Positions 1-10,200 of a stretch of 64,000 nt of DNA are shown one piece after another; the first letter of the stretch is position 1, and each line of letters begins with the position of its first letter. The stretch spans positions 1-64,000 of the forward strand of contig CAMYNW010000027.1 of NCBI GenBank assembly GCA_947259885.1. Reading direction: 5' to 3'. A model generated the notes under the pieces. It saw only the letters and a list, made by a program, of their open reading frames with translations. It did no database searches and was not told where the DNA came from. This DNA is from an uncultured Gammaproteobacteria bacterium. GTDB taxonomy: Bacteria; Pseudomonadota; Gammaproteobacteria; Arenicellales; Poriferihabitantaceae. The position numbers and the translations under genes were made by a program.

Positions 1-1
1 G

Positions 2-115
2 GCTATAGATGAAGCAACAGGTTTCGATCATTTTTTTGCAATTACCAAGTCTAATGACCCATCAGAGCAAGCGAAACTAAGCCATACCCGCTATGGAGCG
101 TTACCGCAGAAATAA
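2..115 (+). CDS. C-terminal fragment of unknown protein (cut by window edge)
   Basis: An open frame enters from the left edge and ends at a TAA at 113-115, giving the last 37 residues of a protein that finishes ...YGALPQK. It is polar and soluble-looking. I do not recognise the family and too little is present to assign one. It is followed by about 140 bases without a gene. Confidence 0.4.
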   Translation, partial: AIDEATGFDHFFAITKSNDPSEQAKLSHTRYGALPQK

Positions 116-255
116 TTTAAACCGCCTAAATATTTTTTAGCGTATATTTTCTGCATACTCGCAAGTTATGGGGTCAGAGTCAGGATCATGTCGAAAAGTG
201 TTGTGGAACCACTTTGATGGCAGCTTTATACTAATACATCTTGTAGGGCCAATGG

Positions 256-570
256 ATGATTATGCGAACTAGTGACTGGTGTTTTCAGCGGTGGACCAGT
301 CCTATTAAACGCGTAGCGAAAAGCTGCCTGTTTGTTTGCTTGTGCCTTTTTGCAATCGACACGAGCCTGGCTCAAACAGGAGCACCGGGTGAATCCTCGA
401 CACAAGCCACGTCAGATTCGGCTACTGAAGGTGCGGGGCTACAGGCTTTCTCAGCCACTGGAATTGCAGACCAGGCCATTTCATCCAAAGCGCTTCGTCG
501 CGATGCGGAGGACCTGATTGCCGACGATGATAGTTTCGAAAAAATCAAGGACGAGTTCGAAATAGTCTGA
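256..570 (+). CDS. Small secreted hypothetical protein
   Basis: A 104-residue protein with a clear Sec signal: positive residues around 15-22 (KR..K), a hydrophobic run near 24-38 (CLFVCLCLFAI) and a likely cleavage after SLAQ. The mature part is short, Ser/Thr/Ala/Asp-rich and ends acidic (DDDSFEKIKDEFEIV), with no cysteine or recognisable fold. Two ATGs lie six bases apart (256 and 262), so the start is uncertain by two residues. Family unknown. It stands alone between the fragment at the window edge and the methyltransferase gene. Confidence 0.45.
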   Translation: MIMRTSDWCFQRWTSPIKRVAKSCLFVCLCLFAIDTSLAQTGAPGESSTQATSDSATEGAGLQAFSATGIADQAISSKALRRDAEDLIADDDSFEKIKDEFEIV

Positions 571-771
571 CAGCACCCACCTACAGGCGTTACTCACTCA
601 TACTACTTCTGATATTGGCAATTCTTGGGTTTATTTGAACCGTCGCGTTTTTCCTGTTTACATGTTGTCAGGCATAATACTGATCTTCAGCGGGTTTACC
701 GAGTAGGCGGCAATAGATAAATCATCCATTTGATAAGATGAAGTCAAAATTATTGGCAGGTATTTTCCTAT

Positions 772-1557
772 ATGAGCAACGACACCCATCAAGAATATGA
801 TGACGGCCTGGTAGCGGTACTTGAAGCAGTATGGGGTGAAGGCTTTATGTCTCCAGGTGGTACTGACGAAGTTGACCGCTATTTACACGGTATAGATCTT
901 ACTGGATTGTCTGTGCTTGATATTGGCTGCGGCCTCGGCGGAGTGGACATCCATTTGGTCAGTCAGCATCAGGCGAGTAAGGTCACGGGCATCGACATCG
1001 AATCCGAGTTGATTCCACGTTGCGAACGTCTTGCGCAAAAATACAATGCGGTTGAGCAAACCCTGTTCTTGTGTGTCGAACCGGGGCCGCTGCCTTTTGC
1101 AAATGCCAGTTTCGACATGGTGACAAGCAAAGACTCAATTATTCATATCGCTGACAAACACGCTCTGGCTGCTGATATTTATCGCTTGCTAAAGCCGGGA
1201 GGGTGTTTTGCTGCCAGTGATTGGCTGGCAGGTTATGAAGGCAAACCATCTGCTGAAATGCGGGAATACCTCGCCGCGGAGGCACTCGATTTTGGACTCG
1301 CGTCCGCAGACGGTTATCGTCATGCGTTGAGTGAAGCCGGTTTTATAGACATCGAGATCGTCGACCGCAACGACTGGTATCGCACTGAAGCACGTCGCGA
1401 ACGTGACCAGATGCGCGGCGCGCTTTATGACGGCCTTGTGAGTCAGGTGGGTAGTGAGTTTATGGAACACGAAATCGATGTCTGGGAGAAAATGATTATC
1501 GCACTCGATCAGGGGCAGCTGCGACCTACGCATCTACGAGGAAGAAAACCGGGTTAG
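772..1557 (+). CDS. Class I SAM-dependent methyltransferase
   Basis: A 261-residue Rossmann-fold methyltransferase. Motif I (VLDIGCGLGGVDIHL) is near residues 46-60, the acidic end of beta-2 (GIDIE) follows, and post-motif III (LLKPGGCFAASDWLAG) is near 138. The arrangement, with an N-terminal stretch that includes WGEGFMSPGG, resembles phosphoethanolamine or small-amine N-methyltransferases, but the substrate cannot be fixed from sequence. The ATG at 772 has a weak GGCAGG upstream. The gene converges on the amine-dehydrogenase-like gene at 1586-3661; a link in methylamine metabolism is possible but is only inference. Confidence 0.85.
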   Translation: MSNDTHQEYDDGLVAVLEAVWGEGFMSPGGTDEVDRYLHGIDLTGLSVLDIGCGLGGVDIHLVSQHQASKVTGIDIESELIPRCERLAQKYNAVEQTLFLCVEPGPLPFANASFDMVTSKDSIIHIADKHALAADIYRLLKPGGCFAASDWLAGYEGKPSAEMREYLAAEALDFGLASADGYRHALSEAGFIDIEIVDRNDWYRTEARRERDQMRGALYDGLVSQVGSEFMEHEIDVWEKMIIALDQGQLRPTHLRGRKPG

Positions 1558-1585
1558 AAGGGTTCTGTAGCCAGAACACGCGCTC

Positions 1586-3661
1586 TTAGCCACCAAGCTC
1601 CAGATCATATGTCACTGTTTTAAAAGGTACGCCATCTGGATCAATCTCCGTATCCAATTCTCGCGCGTAGCGGTGACCTTCATACACGGCCGCCGCAATA
1701 GTGGCGGGGCCAAAACAATCGCCGATGCGCCGAACGGATTTGATGTTCGCTGCTTCGACCCGCCCTGGTAATACAGCAAGGCTTTCATACAATTTATCAT
1801 TGGGAAGGCGCATAGTGACCGGAACCAACGCACCACTCCGCTTGATCTGCTCACCGGTCATCATATTAACCAGTTCAATCACGCCATCGCCAACAGCACT
1901 CACACAGTGACGTGTCAAAATTTCCACACCCAGATCCAATAGCCGACGTTCGATATTCCCCTGCTCAAGGGTATATTCGGTCCAGCTAGCGACACACAAC
2001 CCCGGTGTGGCCAGCGTTACCTGATAGCCCTTCTCGGCCAACAGATCCGCCATCATGCTACCCATGTAGTAGTGATCGTCATCAAAGACAACGACTGATC
2101 CTTTCGGCGGTCGTTTATCATTCATAATATCGTCAGGGCTGAACGAACGATCGGCACTCGCTCCCGTTAGCGGTTCTCGCACTGCGCGGCCAACGCCATC
2201 TCGACGCCAGATTGAACCCGTTGCGAGTGCGACGTGGTCTGCACCGACTTCAAAGATATCCTCTACCCCCAGCTTACTTTCAAAGTACATCTCTACATTA
2301 TTCATAGTCGCGATCTGACCAAGTCGATAGTCACGCACTCGCGCCCAGGCATTGAGATTCGGCAACGCGCTCTCGCGCGTGACGCGTCCACCCGCCTCTT
2401 TCCGCGCCTCGGCAAGCGTCACCCGGTACCCGCGTTTTCCTAGAGCATGGGCGGCTTCCAGGCCAGCCGGCCCAGCGCCAACAACGAGAATGCGTGAGTC
2501 CGAAGCCTTTGGTGCTACATGTTCCGGATGCCAACCCTTTCTCCACTCCTCACCAAATGTTGGGTTTTGGGTGCATCGGCTAGGCGCAGATAGATTATTC
2601 CATGCGGCGCAGATATTGCAGCCGATGCATTCGCGAATATCCTCAAACCTGCCCTCTTCAATCTTTTTAGGTAGGAATGGGTCGGCAATGGATGGCCTGG
2701 CCGCCCCGATAATATCGACAATACCGCGTCGGATCGCGGAAACCATGGCGTCAGGAGATGTGTAGCGCCCGACGGTTGCCACGGGCTTGGAAGTGACTTT
2801 CTTGACAAAGGCAACATAGTCTTCCTGATATCCCTCGGGCGCAAAACGCGACGTCATGGAATCGTTATCCCAGTTACTGACATTGACATCCCACATATGG
2901 GGCAACTCCGCCATCATCTCGATAGCATCGCGGCCTTCGTGCTTCCATTCAAGGCCATCAGACCCCATCATTTCATCCACGGCAAAACGCGCAATCACAC
3001 CCATCTTATCTCCAACCGCATCGAGTGTGTCTTCCAGTACTTCGCGATAAAACCGTAATCGGTTTTCCAGGCTGCCCCCATACTCATCAATGCGTTGATT
3101 GTGACGGCGGGAAAGGAAATGCGACGGCATCGCGCCATCGTGTCCGGCATAGACCACGACGATATCAAAACCTGCCTGCTGTGCCCGCAAAGCGGCCTTG
3201 CGATGGCGGCGACGATAGTCGCGGATATCATGGAGATCCATTGCACGAGCCTGAATCGGATGGTTATGCCAGGTGACTGGACGGTGGGCAGGGCCAATGG
3301 GCACCTCACGGCTGTAGATGTTACCGGTGTCCTGACCATTATGAACAAGCTCCACTGCAGCGAGGCCGCCATGTTCATGCACGGCATTGCACATACCCGC
3401 CAGATAAGGAATGTCCTGATCGCTCCATAGCCTGGTTTCGGTAAAAGGAGAAACGTCGGCAGTAGAATGAAAGTCACACTGCTCTGTCGCAACGATCGCC
3501 CAGCCACCTTCTGCCTTCATACCGCGCATGGCAATCATACTGTCGGGAAACAAACGGCCCATGCCGTTACAGTGGGGCACCTGGTAAAAGCGATTCTTTG
3601 CTGTCACCGGGCCGATCGCGATGGGTTCAAACAGGACATCGAACCTGGGGTCTCTGGTCAT
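1586..3661 (-). CDS. Trimethylamine/dimethylamine dehydrogenase-family flavoprotein
   Basis: A 691-residue protein co-linear with trimethylamine dehydrogenase (TMADH): an N-terminal FMN TIM barrel, a [4Fe-4S] motif (CIGCNICAAWNNLSAPSRC, about residue 345) and C-terminal FAD/ADP-binding domains (VVGAGPAGLEAAHALG). Cys31 in QVPHCNG matches the cysteine that covalently binds FMN in TMADH (Cys30 in the mature protein). Catalytic Tyr and His (VYAGH) and the aromatic-bowl Trp residues are present. At the position of TMADH Tyr60 this protein has Gln61 (ATEQCD), as in dimethylamine and histamine dehydrogenases, so a secondary amine or related substrate is more likely than trimethylamine. Electrons would normally go to an ETF; none is in the window. 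Confidence 0.88.
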   Translation of the reverse strand: MTRDPRFDVLFEPIAIGPVTAKNRFYQVPHCNGMGRLFPDSMIAMRGMKAEGGWAIVATEQCDFHSTADVSPFTETRLWSDQDIPYLAGMCNAVHEHGGLAAVELVHNGQDTGNIYSREVPIGPAHRPVTWHNHPIQARAMDLHDIRDYRRRHRKAALRAQQAGFDIVVVYAGHDGAMPSHFLSRRHNQRIDEYGGSLENRLRFYREVLEDTLDAVGDKMGVIARFAVDEMMGSDGLEWKHEGRDAIEMMAELPHMWDVNVSNWDNDSMTSRFAPEGYQEDYVAFVKKVTSKPVATVGRYTSPDAMVSAIRRGIVDIIGAARPSIADPFLPKKIEEGRFEDIRECIGCNICAAWNNLSAPSRCTQNPTFGEEWRKGWHPEHVAPKASDSRILVVGAGPAGLEAAHALGKRGYRVTLAEARKEAGGRVTRESALPNLNAWARVRDYRLGQIATMNNVEMYFESKLGVEDIFEVGADHVALATGSIWRRDGVGRAVREPLTGASADRSFSPDDIMNDKRPPKGSVVVFDDDHYYMGSMMADLLAEKGYQVTLATPGLCVASWTEYTLEQGNIERRLLDLGVEILTRHCVSAVGDGVIELVNMMTGEQIKRSGALVPVTMRLPNDKLYESLAVLPGRVEAANIKSVRRIGDCFGPATIAAAVYEGHRYARELDTEIDPDGVPFKTVTYDLELGG

Positions 3662-3787
3662 AGTTTCTTGGGATTAAAAATCGAACTGAGGGGCTGGTCA
3701 TTATAAGGGTTGGCAACCGGCATCCAGGATCGGAAATTACCCTTCACGACTCGGCGCAGCTGGCATCGAGCGCCTAGCAAATAGTGC

Positions 3788-3823
3788 CCGGCTCGACGTT
3801 GACACCGATGGATAATAAGTCCC
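3788..3823 (-). repeat. Decayed second tRNA-Leu 3' fragment (ghost att site)
   Basis: Read on the minus strand, 36 bases starting GGGACTTATTATCCATCGG match the anticodon-arm to T-arm part of the tRNA-Leu(UAA) repeat at 29 of 36 positions. The anticodon region is altered and similarity fades beyond the start of the T arm. It lies about 110 bases outside the intact left repeat and is best read as the relic of an older integration. The rest of 3662-3934 shows no gene. Confidence 0.5.
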
Positions 3824-3934
3824 ATGCGGTCGCGCTCGGACGTCCCGTTCTTCGAGACACTACGACATCCTGCCTGTGGTCTACCTTTCCCGCTTTTTAG
3901 GATACGGATACTTGGTATTGATTTGAAACTGTGC

Positions 3935-3995
3935 GTGGTACCCGGAGCCGGACTTGAACCGGCACGATGTTGCCATCGAGGGATTTTAAGTCCCA
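3935..3995 (-). repeat. Left att repeat: 3' part of tRNA-Leu(UAA)
   Basis: Sixty-one bases identical to 21085-21145. On the minus strand they run from the anticodon stem through the variable arm and T arm to the CCA end of tRNA-Leu. No 5' half of the tRNA adjoins this copy; the next bases inward belong to the island. This is the displaced chromosomal 3' end expected at the far end of a tRNA-integrated island. Confidence 0.88.
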
Positions 3996-4130
3996 CAATT
4001 AAACACTATGTCTTTGATAGTTAATGATAGTTAGTGTCAGTTTGTGATAGTCACAAATATTGTCAATTCAACAGTTTATCGTAGTTTAGGGCAATTAATG
4101 ATAGCTGAGCGTTGTACCTCTGGTGCACCC
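3983..4130. repeat. att-proximal repeat, copy A (full length)
   Basis: About 148 bases beginning in the att core (ATTTTAAGTCCCACAA) and ending near GTACCTCTGGTG. A nearly identical copy is at 15850-15997, and the inner half recurs at 11768-11840. It contains several short iterated TGATAGT motifs in both spacing registers, the kind of layout seen in integrase arm-binding regions, although no binding protein is identified here. Confidence 0.7.
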
Positions 4131-6070
4131 GATTTTTGTGTCATTCGAAGCACTGAGAAGATCCAGCCTACCAGTTAATGTTGTTCAATTTGTGGGGGAA
4201 TGAATCTTGCAACTAAATTACCCGTGACATCGATCACGATCCGATTTGCTTGATTGAACAGTCAACGATAGACTGCAAGCCAGCCCAAATTCGCAAGGAC
4301 GCGAATCATGCCCCAAATCACTACGGCAGGGAATGCCGATGTGGGTTTTTGTGCCTACCGGTATCAACGCCACCAAGCTGAGAAGACATTACTTTATCAG
4401 CTCGTATCGAACTATTACCCAGCATTTACTGAATATCTGGCGCGTGAAGGTAAGGTGCTGCCGGACTATGTGCAACGGGAATTTGAAGCCTATTTGAAGT
4501 GCGGGAACTGTCAGGAGGAACGCCTAGTTGCATTTAGTTGCAAACGACGTGGATTCTGCCCGAGCTGTGGAGCACGTCGCATGGCCGAGAGCGCAGCCCT
4601 GCTGGTGGATGAGGTATTCCCACATCAACCGGTGCGTCAATGGGTGCTCAGTTTTCCATTCCAGTTGCGTTTTCTCTTCGCTAGCCGTCCATTAATCACA
4701 GGCCAGGTGCTGGGTATCGTTTATCGTGTCATCGCCACGCATCTGATCAAAAAGGCAGGCTATTCAAATAAGACAGCCCGCACTGGTGCAATAACGTTGA
4801 TTCAGCGATTCGGTTCCGCGCTTAACCTGAATATACACTTTCACATGCTGTTTCTGGATGGGGTGTATACAGAAGGCTCTGTTGGAGATAGTGCTCGATT
4901 TCGCTGGGTTAGATCGCCGACCAGTCGGGAACTTACCCAGCTGGTGCAAACCATCGCCCGGCGAGTCGGGCGATATCTTGAGCGCCAGGGCCTGTTGGAG
5001 CGGGATGCCGAAAACAGTTACCTGGCCTCGGATGTGGTGTCCGGAGAACCGATAGATCAGATATTGGGCCATTCCATCACCTATCGCATTGCAGTGGGCC
5101 CCCAGGCAGGGCGTAAGGTGTTTACCCTGCAAACTATCCCAGCTTGTGAGGCAGATGAATTCACAGATACAACAGGCAAGGTATCCGGTTTCTCCCTGCA
5201 TGCAGGGGTAGCGGCCAGGGCTGACGAGCGCAAGAAACTTGAGCGTCTGTGCCGATATATCAGCCGTCCTGCGGTTTCTGAAAAGCGGCTTTCGTTAACG
5301 TCAAACATCGAGAAAGCTTGCCCCATGAGCGCAGCGAATGCTTTGGGTATGGCACTACCCACGTCATCTTCGAGCCACTCGATTTCATGGCTCGTCTTGC
5401 CGCTTTGGTGCCCAGACCGAGAGCCAATCTGACACGCTTCCATGGCGTGTTCGTGCGGGGCGGCCATCCGCCGAATAGCAAGTACCATGCTCTGGTAACA
5501 CAGGCTGAACGCGGTAAAGGCAACAAGCGTGAGGAAAACTGTAAGACGGGCGACTGCGAGTCTGCAAACCGTCACGCCGCGATGACCTGCACCCGAGGGC
5601 ATAAAGGCACAACGCCTCAAGCGAGTATTCACCAAATGTAGGCGCTTTAGGCGATATCGATATTACAACTTGCGAAGAATGCGGTGGCGCAGTCAAGGTA
5701 ATTGCTAGTATTGAAGACCCTGCGGTGATTAAGCAGATACTTGCACACCTGGAGAGAAAAGCGGAATCAAAAGAATTCAACCCATTACCCGAGAGCAGGG
5801 CACCGCCACAAGGGAGTTTGTTCGGGTAGCCGACAAGATTAAGATCAAACTCATTCAGTTCACAACATTGCAGTCTCTAAAAGAAGCGGCAGGTAATCGG
5901 TATGTCTGGTGGCTGAAATTCGACCGGAATGACCGATGGGAAGAGGGGCAATATTGGGTTTGACGGCGGAAATTAGTCAGATTTCGGGTGTTCTAGGGCT
6001 AGGCGGCTTCGCGAATCTCTTTCTTTACCTTGGTGGAATAGCGAAAATAGGGTGTTAACTCTTCCTATAC
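4131..6070 (+). mobile_element. IS91-family element, copy 1 (damaged)
   Basis: The element contains a broken IS91-type transposase and ends at CTTCCTATAC (6061-6070), the same terminal sequence as the fragment at 16940-17666. The left boundary is uncertain; the block before the transposase (after the att-proximal repeat) has no gene. The GC-rich efflux locus begins immediately beyond the right end. IS91 elements move by rolling-circle replication, do not make target duplications and can carry adjacent DNA. Confidence 0.75.
4308..5829 (+). pseudogene. IS91-family transposase, frameshifted
   Basis: The first 330 or so residues match IS91 transposases: a Cys-rich zinc-binding region (CGNC...CPSC, about residues 65-92) and the HUH motif in LNLNIHFHMLFLDG (about 172-185). 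After SLTSN the frame is lost: about 40 bases of unrelated sequence replace the expected coding, and the family sequence resumes in a second frame (GTTHVIFEPLDFMARLAAL, from about 5340) and then a third (TCEECGGAVKVIASIEDPAV, to the TAG at 5827-5829). The intact-looking 374-residue ORF to 5432 therefore has an artificial tail. Likely inactive. Confidence 0.8.
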
Positions 6071-6160
6071 TCCCACATCAGCTGTATGAATGAATCAAAA
6101 GCCCTGCTAACCTGCCCAAACAACCGCATTCGCGCGGCTAGGGAGGCCCGGAACATACAA

Positions 6161-7288
6161 ATGAAACGGCAACTGGCGCGTGCTTCAATCTTGGGGCTGG
6201 CACTTTGGATCGGCGCGGCCGCGGCGCAGGATGAGGCTGCGCCCGCGCCCAAGGTTTCGGTCGCGGCGGCCTTTACCCGGATAATCACCGAAGAGAAGGT
6301 CTTTCTTGGCCGCGTCGAGGCAATCGACAAGGTCGACGTGATCGCGCGGGTGGACGGCTACATTCGGGAACGCCTGATCGTCGATGGACAGGAAGTCGCG
6401 ACCGATGACGTGCTCTTCGAGATCGAAGATGACCAGTATCTCGCCTTGGTGAAGGCGCGCGAGGCGGATCTGGCGCGGGCGAAGGCCAACTTTGCGCTGG
6501 CGCGGATCGAACTGGACCGGAAGCGGCAACTGGTCGAGCGCAAAGCCGTGTCGCGCTCCGAACTCGACATCGCGCTTGCAAACGAGGCCGTGGCTAAGTC
6601 CGAGATCGCTGCCGCCGAGGCGGCACTCGACCAGGCCAAGTTGAACCTCAGCTACACCCAGTTGACAGCGCCGTTTTCCGGACGGGTCGGCCGGCTCGCA
6701 CGCAGCGTCGGGGAGACCGTCGGTCCGGGCGCCGGACCGCTTGTCACGCTGGTGCGCGAACGGCCGATTTACGTTGCGTTTTCGCTCAGCGAGAAGCATA
6801 TGCTTGATGTGTTGGAGCGAATCGGGGGCGGTATCGCGGACCTGACCGATCTTGCCTCAACGCCCAATATTATGGTGCAGCTCCCGAACGGCTCGGTGCT
6901 GAAAGAGGCCGGCGAGGTGGTATTCATCGACAACCGCATCGATAGAAGTACGGGGACGATCTCGCTCCGGGCTAAATTCGAGAACACCACCGGGCTGCTG
7001 GTGGATGGGGCCTTCGTCAACGTCATGATCGAGGCTGTCGAACCCGTGAAACGGGTTCTGGTGCCGCAGGCTGCACTGCAGCGCGACCAGCGCGGGGACT
7101 TCGTGCTTGTGGTCAACCAGCATTCGAACGTGGAGCAGCGCTACATAACAACCGGTGGCGAATTCGAGACCGCGATGATCGTGCTCGACGGTCTGCAGGA
7201 GGGCGAGTCGGTCATCGTCGAAGGTCTGCAGCGGGTGCGCCCGGGTGTTCCTGTCGAGGCTGTCATGGCCGCCGAAGGTCGGAAGTGA
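6161..7288 (+). CDS. RND efflux periplasmic adaptor (membrane fusion protein)
   Basis: An AcrA/HlyD-type adaptor of about 375 residues. The ATG at 6161 is chosen because it gives a proper signal peptide (MKRQLARASILGLALWIG..AAAQ); a longer frame from 6086 would bury it. A barrel-sandwich half, an alpha-helical hairpin rich in Ala/Glu/Arg (about residues 95-165) and the returning lipoyl half (LTAPFSGRVGRLARSVGE) follow in order. It bridges the inner-membrane pump encoded next to an outer-membrane channel, which is not encoded here. The gene is visibly GC-rich compared with the neighbourhood and starts about 90 bases after the IS91 terminus, with no regulator between. Confidence 0.9.
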   Translation: MKRQLARASILGLALWIGAAAAQDEAAPAPKVSVAAAFTRIITEEKVFLGRVEAIDKVDVIARVDGYIRERLIVDGQEVATDDVLFEIEDDQYLALVKAREADLARAKANFALARIELDRKRQLVERKAVSRSELDIALANEAVAKSEIAAAEAALDQAKLNLSYTQLTAPFSGRVGRLARSVGETVGPGAGPLVTLVRERPIYVAFSLSEKHMLDVLERIGGGIADLTDLASTPNIMVQLPNGSVLKEAGEVVFIDNRIDRSTGTISLRAKFENTTGLLVDGAFVNVMIEAVEPVKRVLVPQAALQRDQRGDFVLVVNQHSNVEQRYITTGGEFETAMIVLDGLQEGESVIVEGLQRVRPGVPVEAVMAAEGRK

Positions 7289-7292
7289 CGCC

Positions 7293-10200
7293 GTGTTCTC
7301 GTCCGTTTTCATTTCCCGCCCCAAGACCGCGATTGTCATTTCGCTCGTGCTCACCATCATGGGTGCCATCGCGAGCGTAGTGCTGCCGGTCGAGCGGTTT
7401 CCCGACATAACGCCGCCGGCGGTGAACGTTTCGACGAGCTATGCCGGCGCCGATGCCGAAACGGTCGAGAACACCGTCGCCGCCCCGATCGAGGCGCAGG
7501 TCAACGGCGTGGACGGTATGCTCTACATGCGCTCCACCTCGGCCGACAATGGCCGATACAATCTCGACGTCACTTTCGAGGTAGGGACAGATCCCGATAT
7601 CGCGGCGGTGAACGTGCAGAACCGGGTGGCACAGGCCACCTCGGTGCTGCCGAGTGAGGTCATCGCTGCCGGAGTGAAAACCGAGAAGGCCGCGACCAAT
7701 ATGCTCCTGACGGTGGTGCTCTATTCGCCGAATGGGACCTATGACGAAGTATTTCTGTCAAACTTCGCCGCGATCAATCTCACGGATGCCATAGCCCGCG
7801 TTCCCGGCGTGGGCAAGGTTGTGGCTCTGATCAACTTCGAATACGCAATGCGCGTCTGGATGGACCCCGAACGCATGACCAGCCTTGGGATCACCCCAGG
7901 CGACGTCATTCAAGCGATCCGTGAGCAGAACGTACAGGTCTCGGCCGGACAGGTCGGGGCGCCGCCGGTCCCGGGCGACCAGCAGTTCCAGTACACGATC
8001 AAATCGAAAGGCCGGCTTAGCCACGCTTCGGAATTCGAGAATATCGTGATCCGAAGCGGCGAAGCCGGGGCTGTCGTCACCGTGGGAGACGTTGCCAGAG
8101 TCGAGCGCGGATCGAGCGTATACAGCACTTCGGGGAGCTTCTCGGGCCAGCCCGCCACGGTTCTGGCCGTCTATCAGGCCCCGGGTGAGAACTCACTTGT
8201 CGTCTCCGACGGTGTGGTCGCGGAAGTCGAACGCCTGTCACGAAGCTTCCCCGACGACCTGGTCTACGAGATTCCCTTCAACACAACCGATTTTGTTGAG
8301 CAGTCGGTGAAAGACGTGATCTCGACCCTGTTCATGGCGTTTGTTCTGGTGATCGCGGTCGTGTTCCTGTTCCTCGGCAGCCTGCGGGCCACCCTGATTC
8401 CGGTGGTGGCGATCCCGGTCTCGCTGATCGGTACCTTAGCCTTTCTCCTGCTCTTCGGCATGTCGCTAAACACGGTCTCGCTCTTCGCCCTTGTGCTGGC
8501 TATTGGCATCGTCGTGGACGACGCCATCGTCGTCGTGGAAAACGTGGAGAGGCTCATGGCGGAGGAGCGCCTCAGCCCGGTCGACGCCACCCGCAAGGCG
8601 ATGGGTCAGATCACCGGTCCGATCATCGCTACGACGCTGGTCTTACTCGCGGTCTTCGTCCCTGTGACCTTCATGCCTGGAATCACTGGTCGGCTCTATT
8701 CCCAGTTTGCGATAACGATCTCGACGGCCGTCGTGATCTCTTCGATCAACGCGCTTACGCTGTCGCCCGCACTGTGCTCGATTGTGCTGAAGGCGCGGAA
8801 GGGCAGACAGACGGGCGTGTTTGCGGTCTTCGAGGGGATGATTGGAAAGGCTCGGGACGGTTATGTCGGAGTCGTCCGTCGCTTCGTGCGTGTCGCCTTC
8901 TTGAGCCTTGTCGTCATCTGCGGCTTCGCGGTTGTCTCAGGATGGCTTCTGAAGCAAATCCCATCCGGTTTCATCCCATCCGAAGACAACGGCTATCTCT
9001 TCGTCGACCTGCAACTTCCCGATGCCGCCGCGATTGGCCGCACCGAGGCCGTCACCGCTCGCATCGGCGAGCAGATCCGACAGATCAAAGGTGTCGAGGC
9101 GACGATAAGCATCAACGGTTCCAGCCTATTGAACGGTAACACGCCGAACGGGGCGATGATCATCACGACGCTGACGCCGTGGGACGAGCGGCAGGAACCC
9201 AACCTCTCGGCTGAGGCAATTCTTGCGCAGATACTAATACTGGCTAGTCAGGAGGCCGCCGCCAGCGTCATTGCCTTCAACCCGCCGCCGATTTCGGGCC
9301 TCGGCCGCAGTGCCGGCGTCGAGATGAAAGTGCAGCAGGCCGGCGGAGGCTCGGCACAGGATCTCGCTGCCGCGCTCGGTTCGCTGGTCTATTCGGCCAA
9401 CCAGCGACATGAGATAGCTAAGGCCTACACCACTTTCCGCGCCAATGTTCCGCAGCTATTCGTCGATCTCGATCGCCAGAAAGCGAAGACTCTGCAGGTT
9501 TCGATCGCCGAGGTATTCCAGACCCTGCAGGCGCAGCTGGGTTCCTACTATGTGAATGATTTCAACCTCTTCGGCCGGGTCTACAGGGTGATGGTGCAGG
9601 CCGACGGCGACTACCGGAACACCGTCGAGGACATCGGTGCGCTGTACGTCCGATCAACCATCGGCGAGATGGTCCCGCTCAGCACACTTATCGATGTCGA
9701 GAAGATCCTCGGACCCACTGTGCTCGAACGCTACAACATGTTCCGTGCGGGCACGGTCACCGGTGTGCCGGCCCCGGGCTTCTCGACCGGCAGCGCGATC
9801 GAGGTACTGGAGGAGGAGGCCACAATTGCCCTGCCGCCGGGCTTCGCCTTCGAGTGGACGGGCACCGCGCAGCAGCAACTCGAAAGCGCGGGACTGGTGC
9901 AACTCATCCTCGGGATATCGGTGCTCTTCGGCTACCTGTTCCTCGTCGCGCAGTACGAAAGCTGGACCATGCCGGTAGCGATCCTTTTGTCGGTGATCGT
10001 GGCGCTTTTCGGGGCGGTGGCCGCAGTCGCGGTCACGGGCGGAGATGTGAATCTCTACATTCAGATCGGGTTGATCATGCTGGTAGGTCTGGGGGCGAAG
10101 AATGCCATCCTGATCGTCGAATTCGCGATGGAGCGGCGACGAGCCGGCGACAGCATCGCCGAGGCCGCCGTCAACGCCGCCAATCAGCGCTTCCGGGCGG

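Noticed and set aside
3658..3996. Minus-strand 112-aa ORF with an internal similarity (MGLKIPRWQHRAG and MGLIIHRCQRRAG)
   Set aside because: The similarity comes from translating the tRNA-Leu repeat and its decayed copy, not from a protein.
4020..4110. Repeated TGATAGT motifs as a CRISPR-like array
   Set aside because: Units are short, irregular and have no spacers; they fit an att-proximal recombinase region better. No CRISPR array was seen anywhere in the window.
4308..5432. Open 374-aa IS91 transposase as an intact gene
   Set aside because: The last 40 or so residues are out of frame; the family sequence continues in other frames, so it is a pseudogene.
6086..6160. Extended start of the efflux adaptor at 6086
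   Set aside because: It would place the signal peptide inside the protein; the ATG at 6161 gives a normal one.
7245..7292. ATG at 7245 as the start of the RND permease
   Set aside because: It lies within the adaptor gene and adds residues foreign to the family; the GTG at 7293 is right after the adaptor stop.
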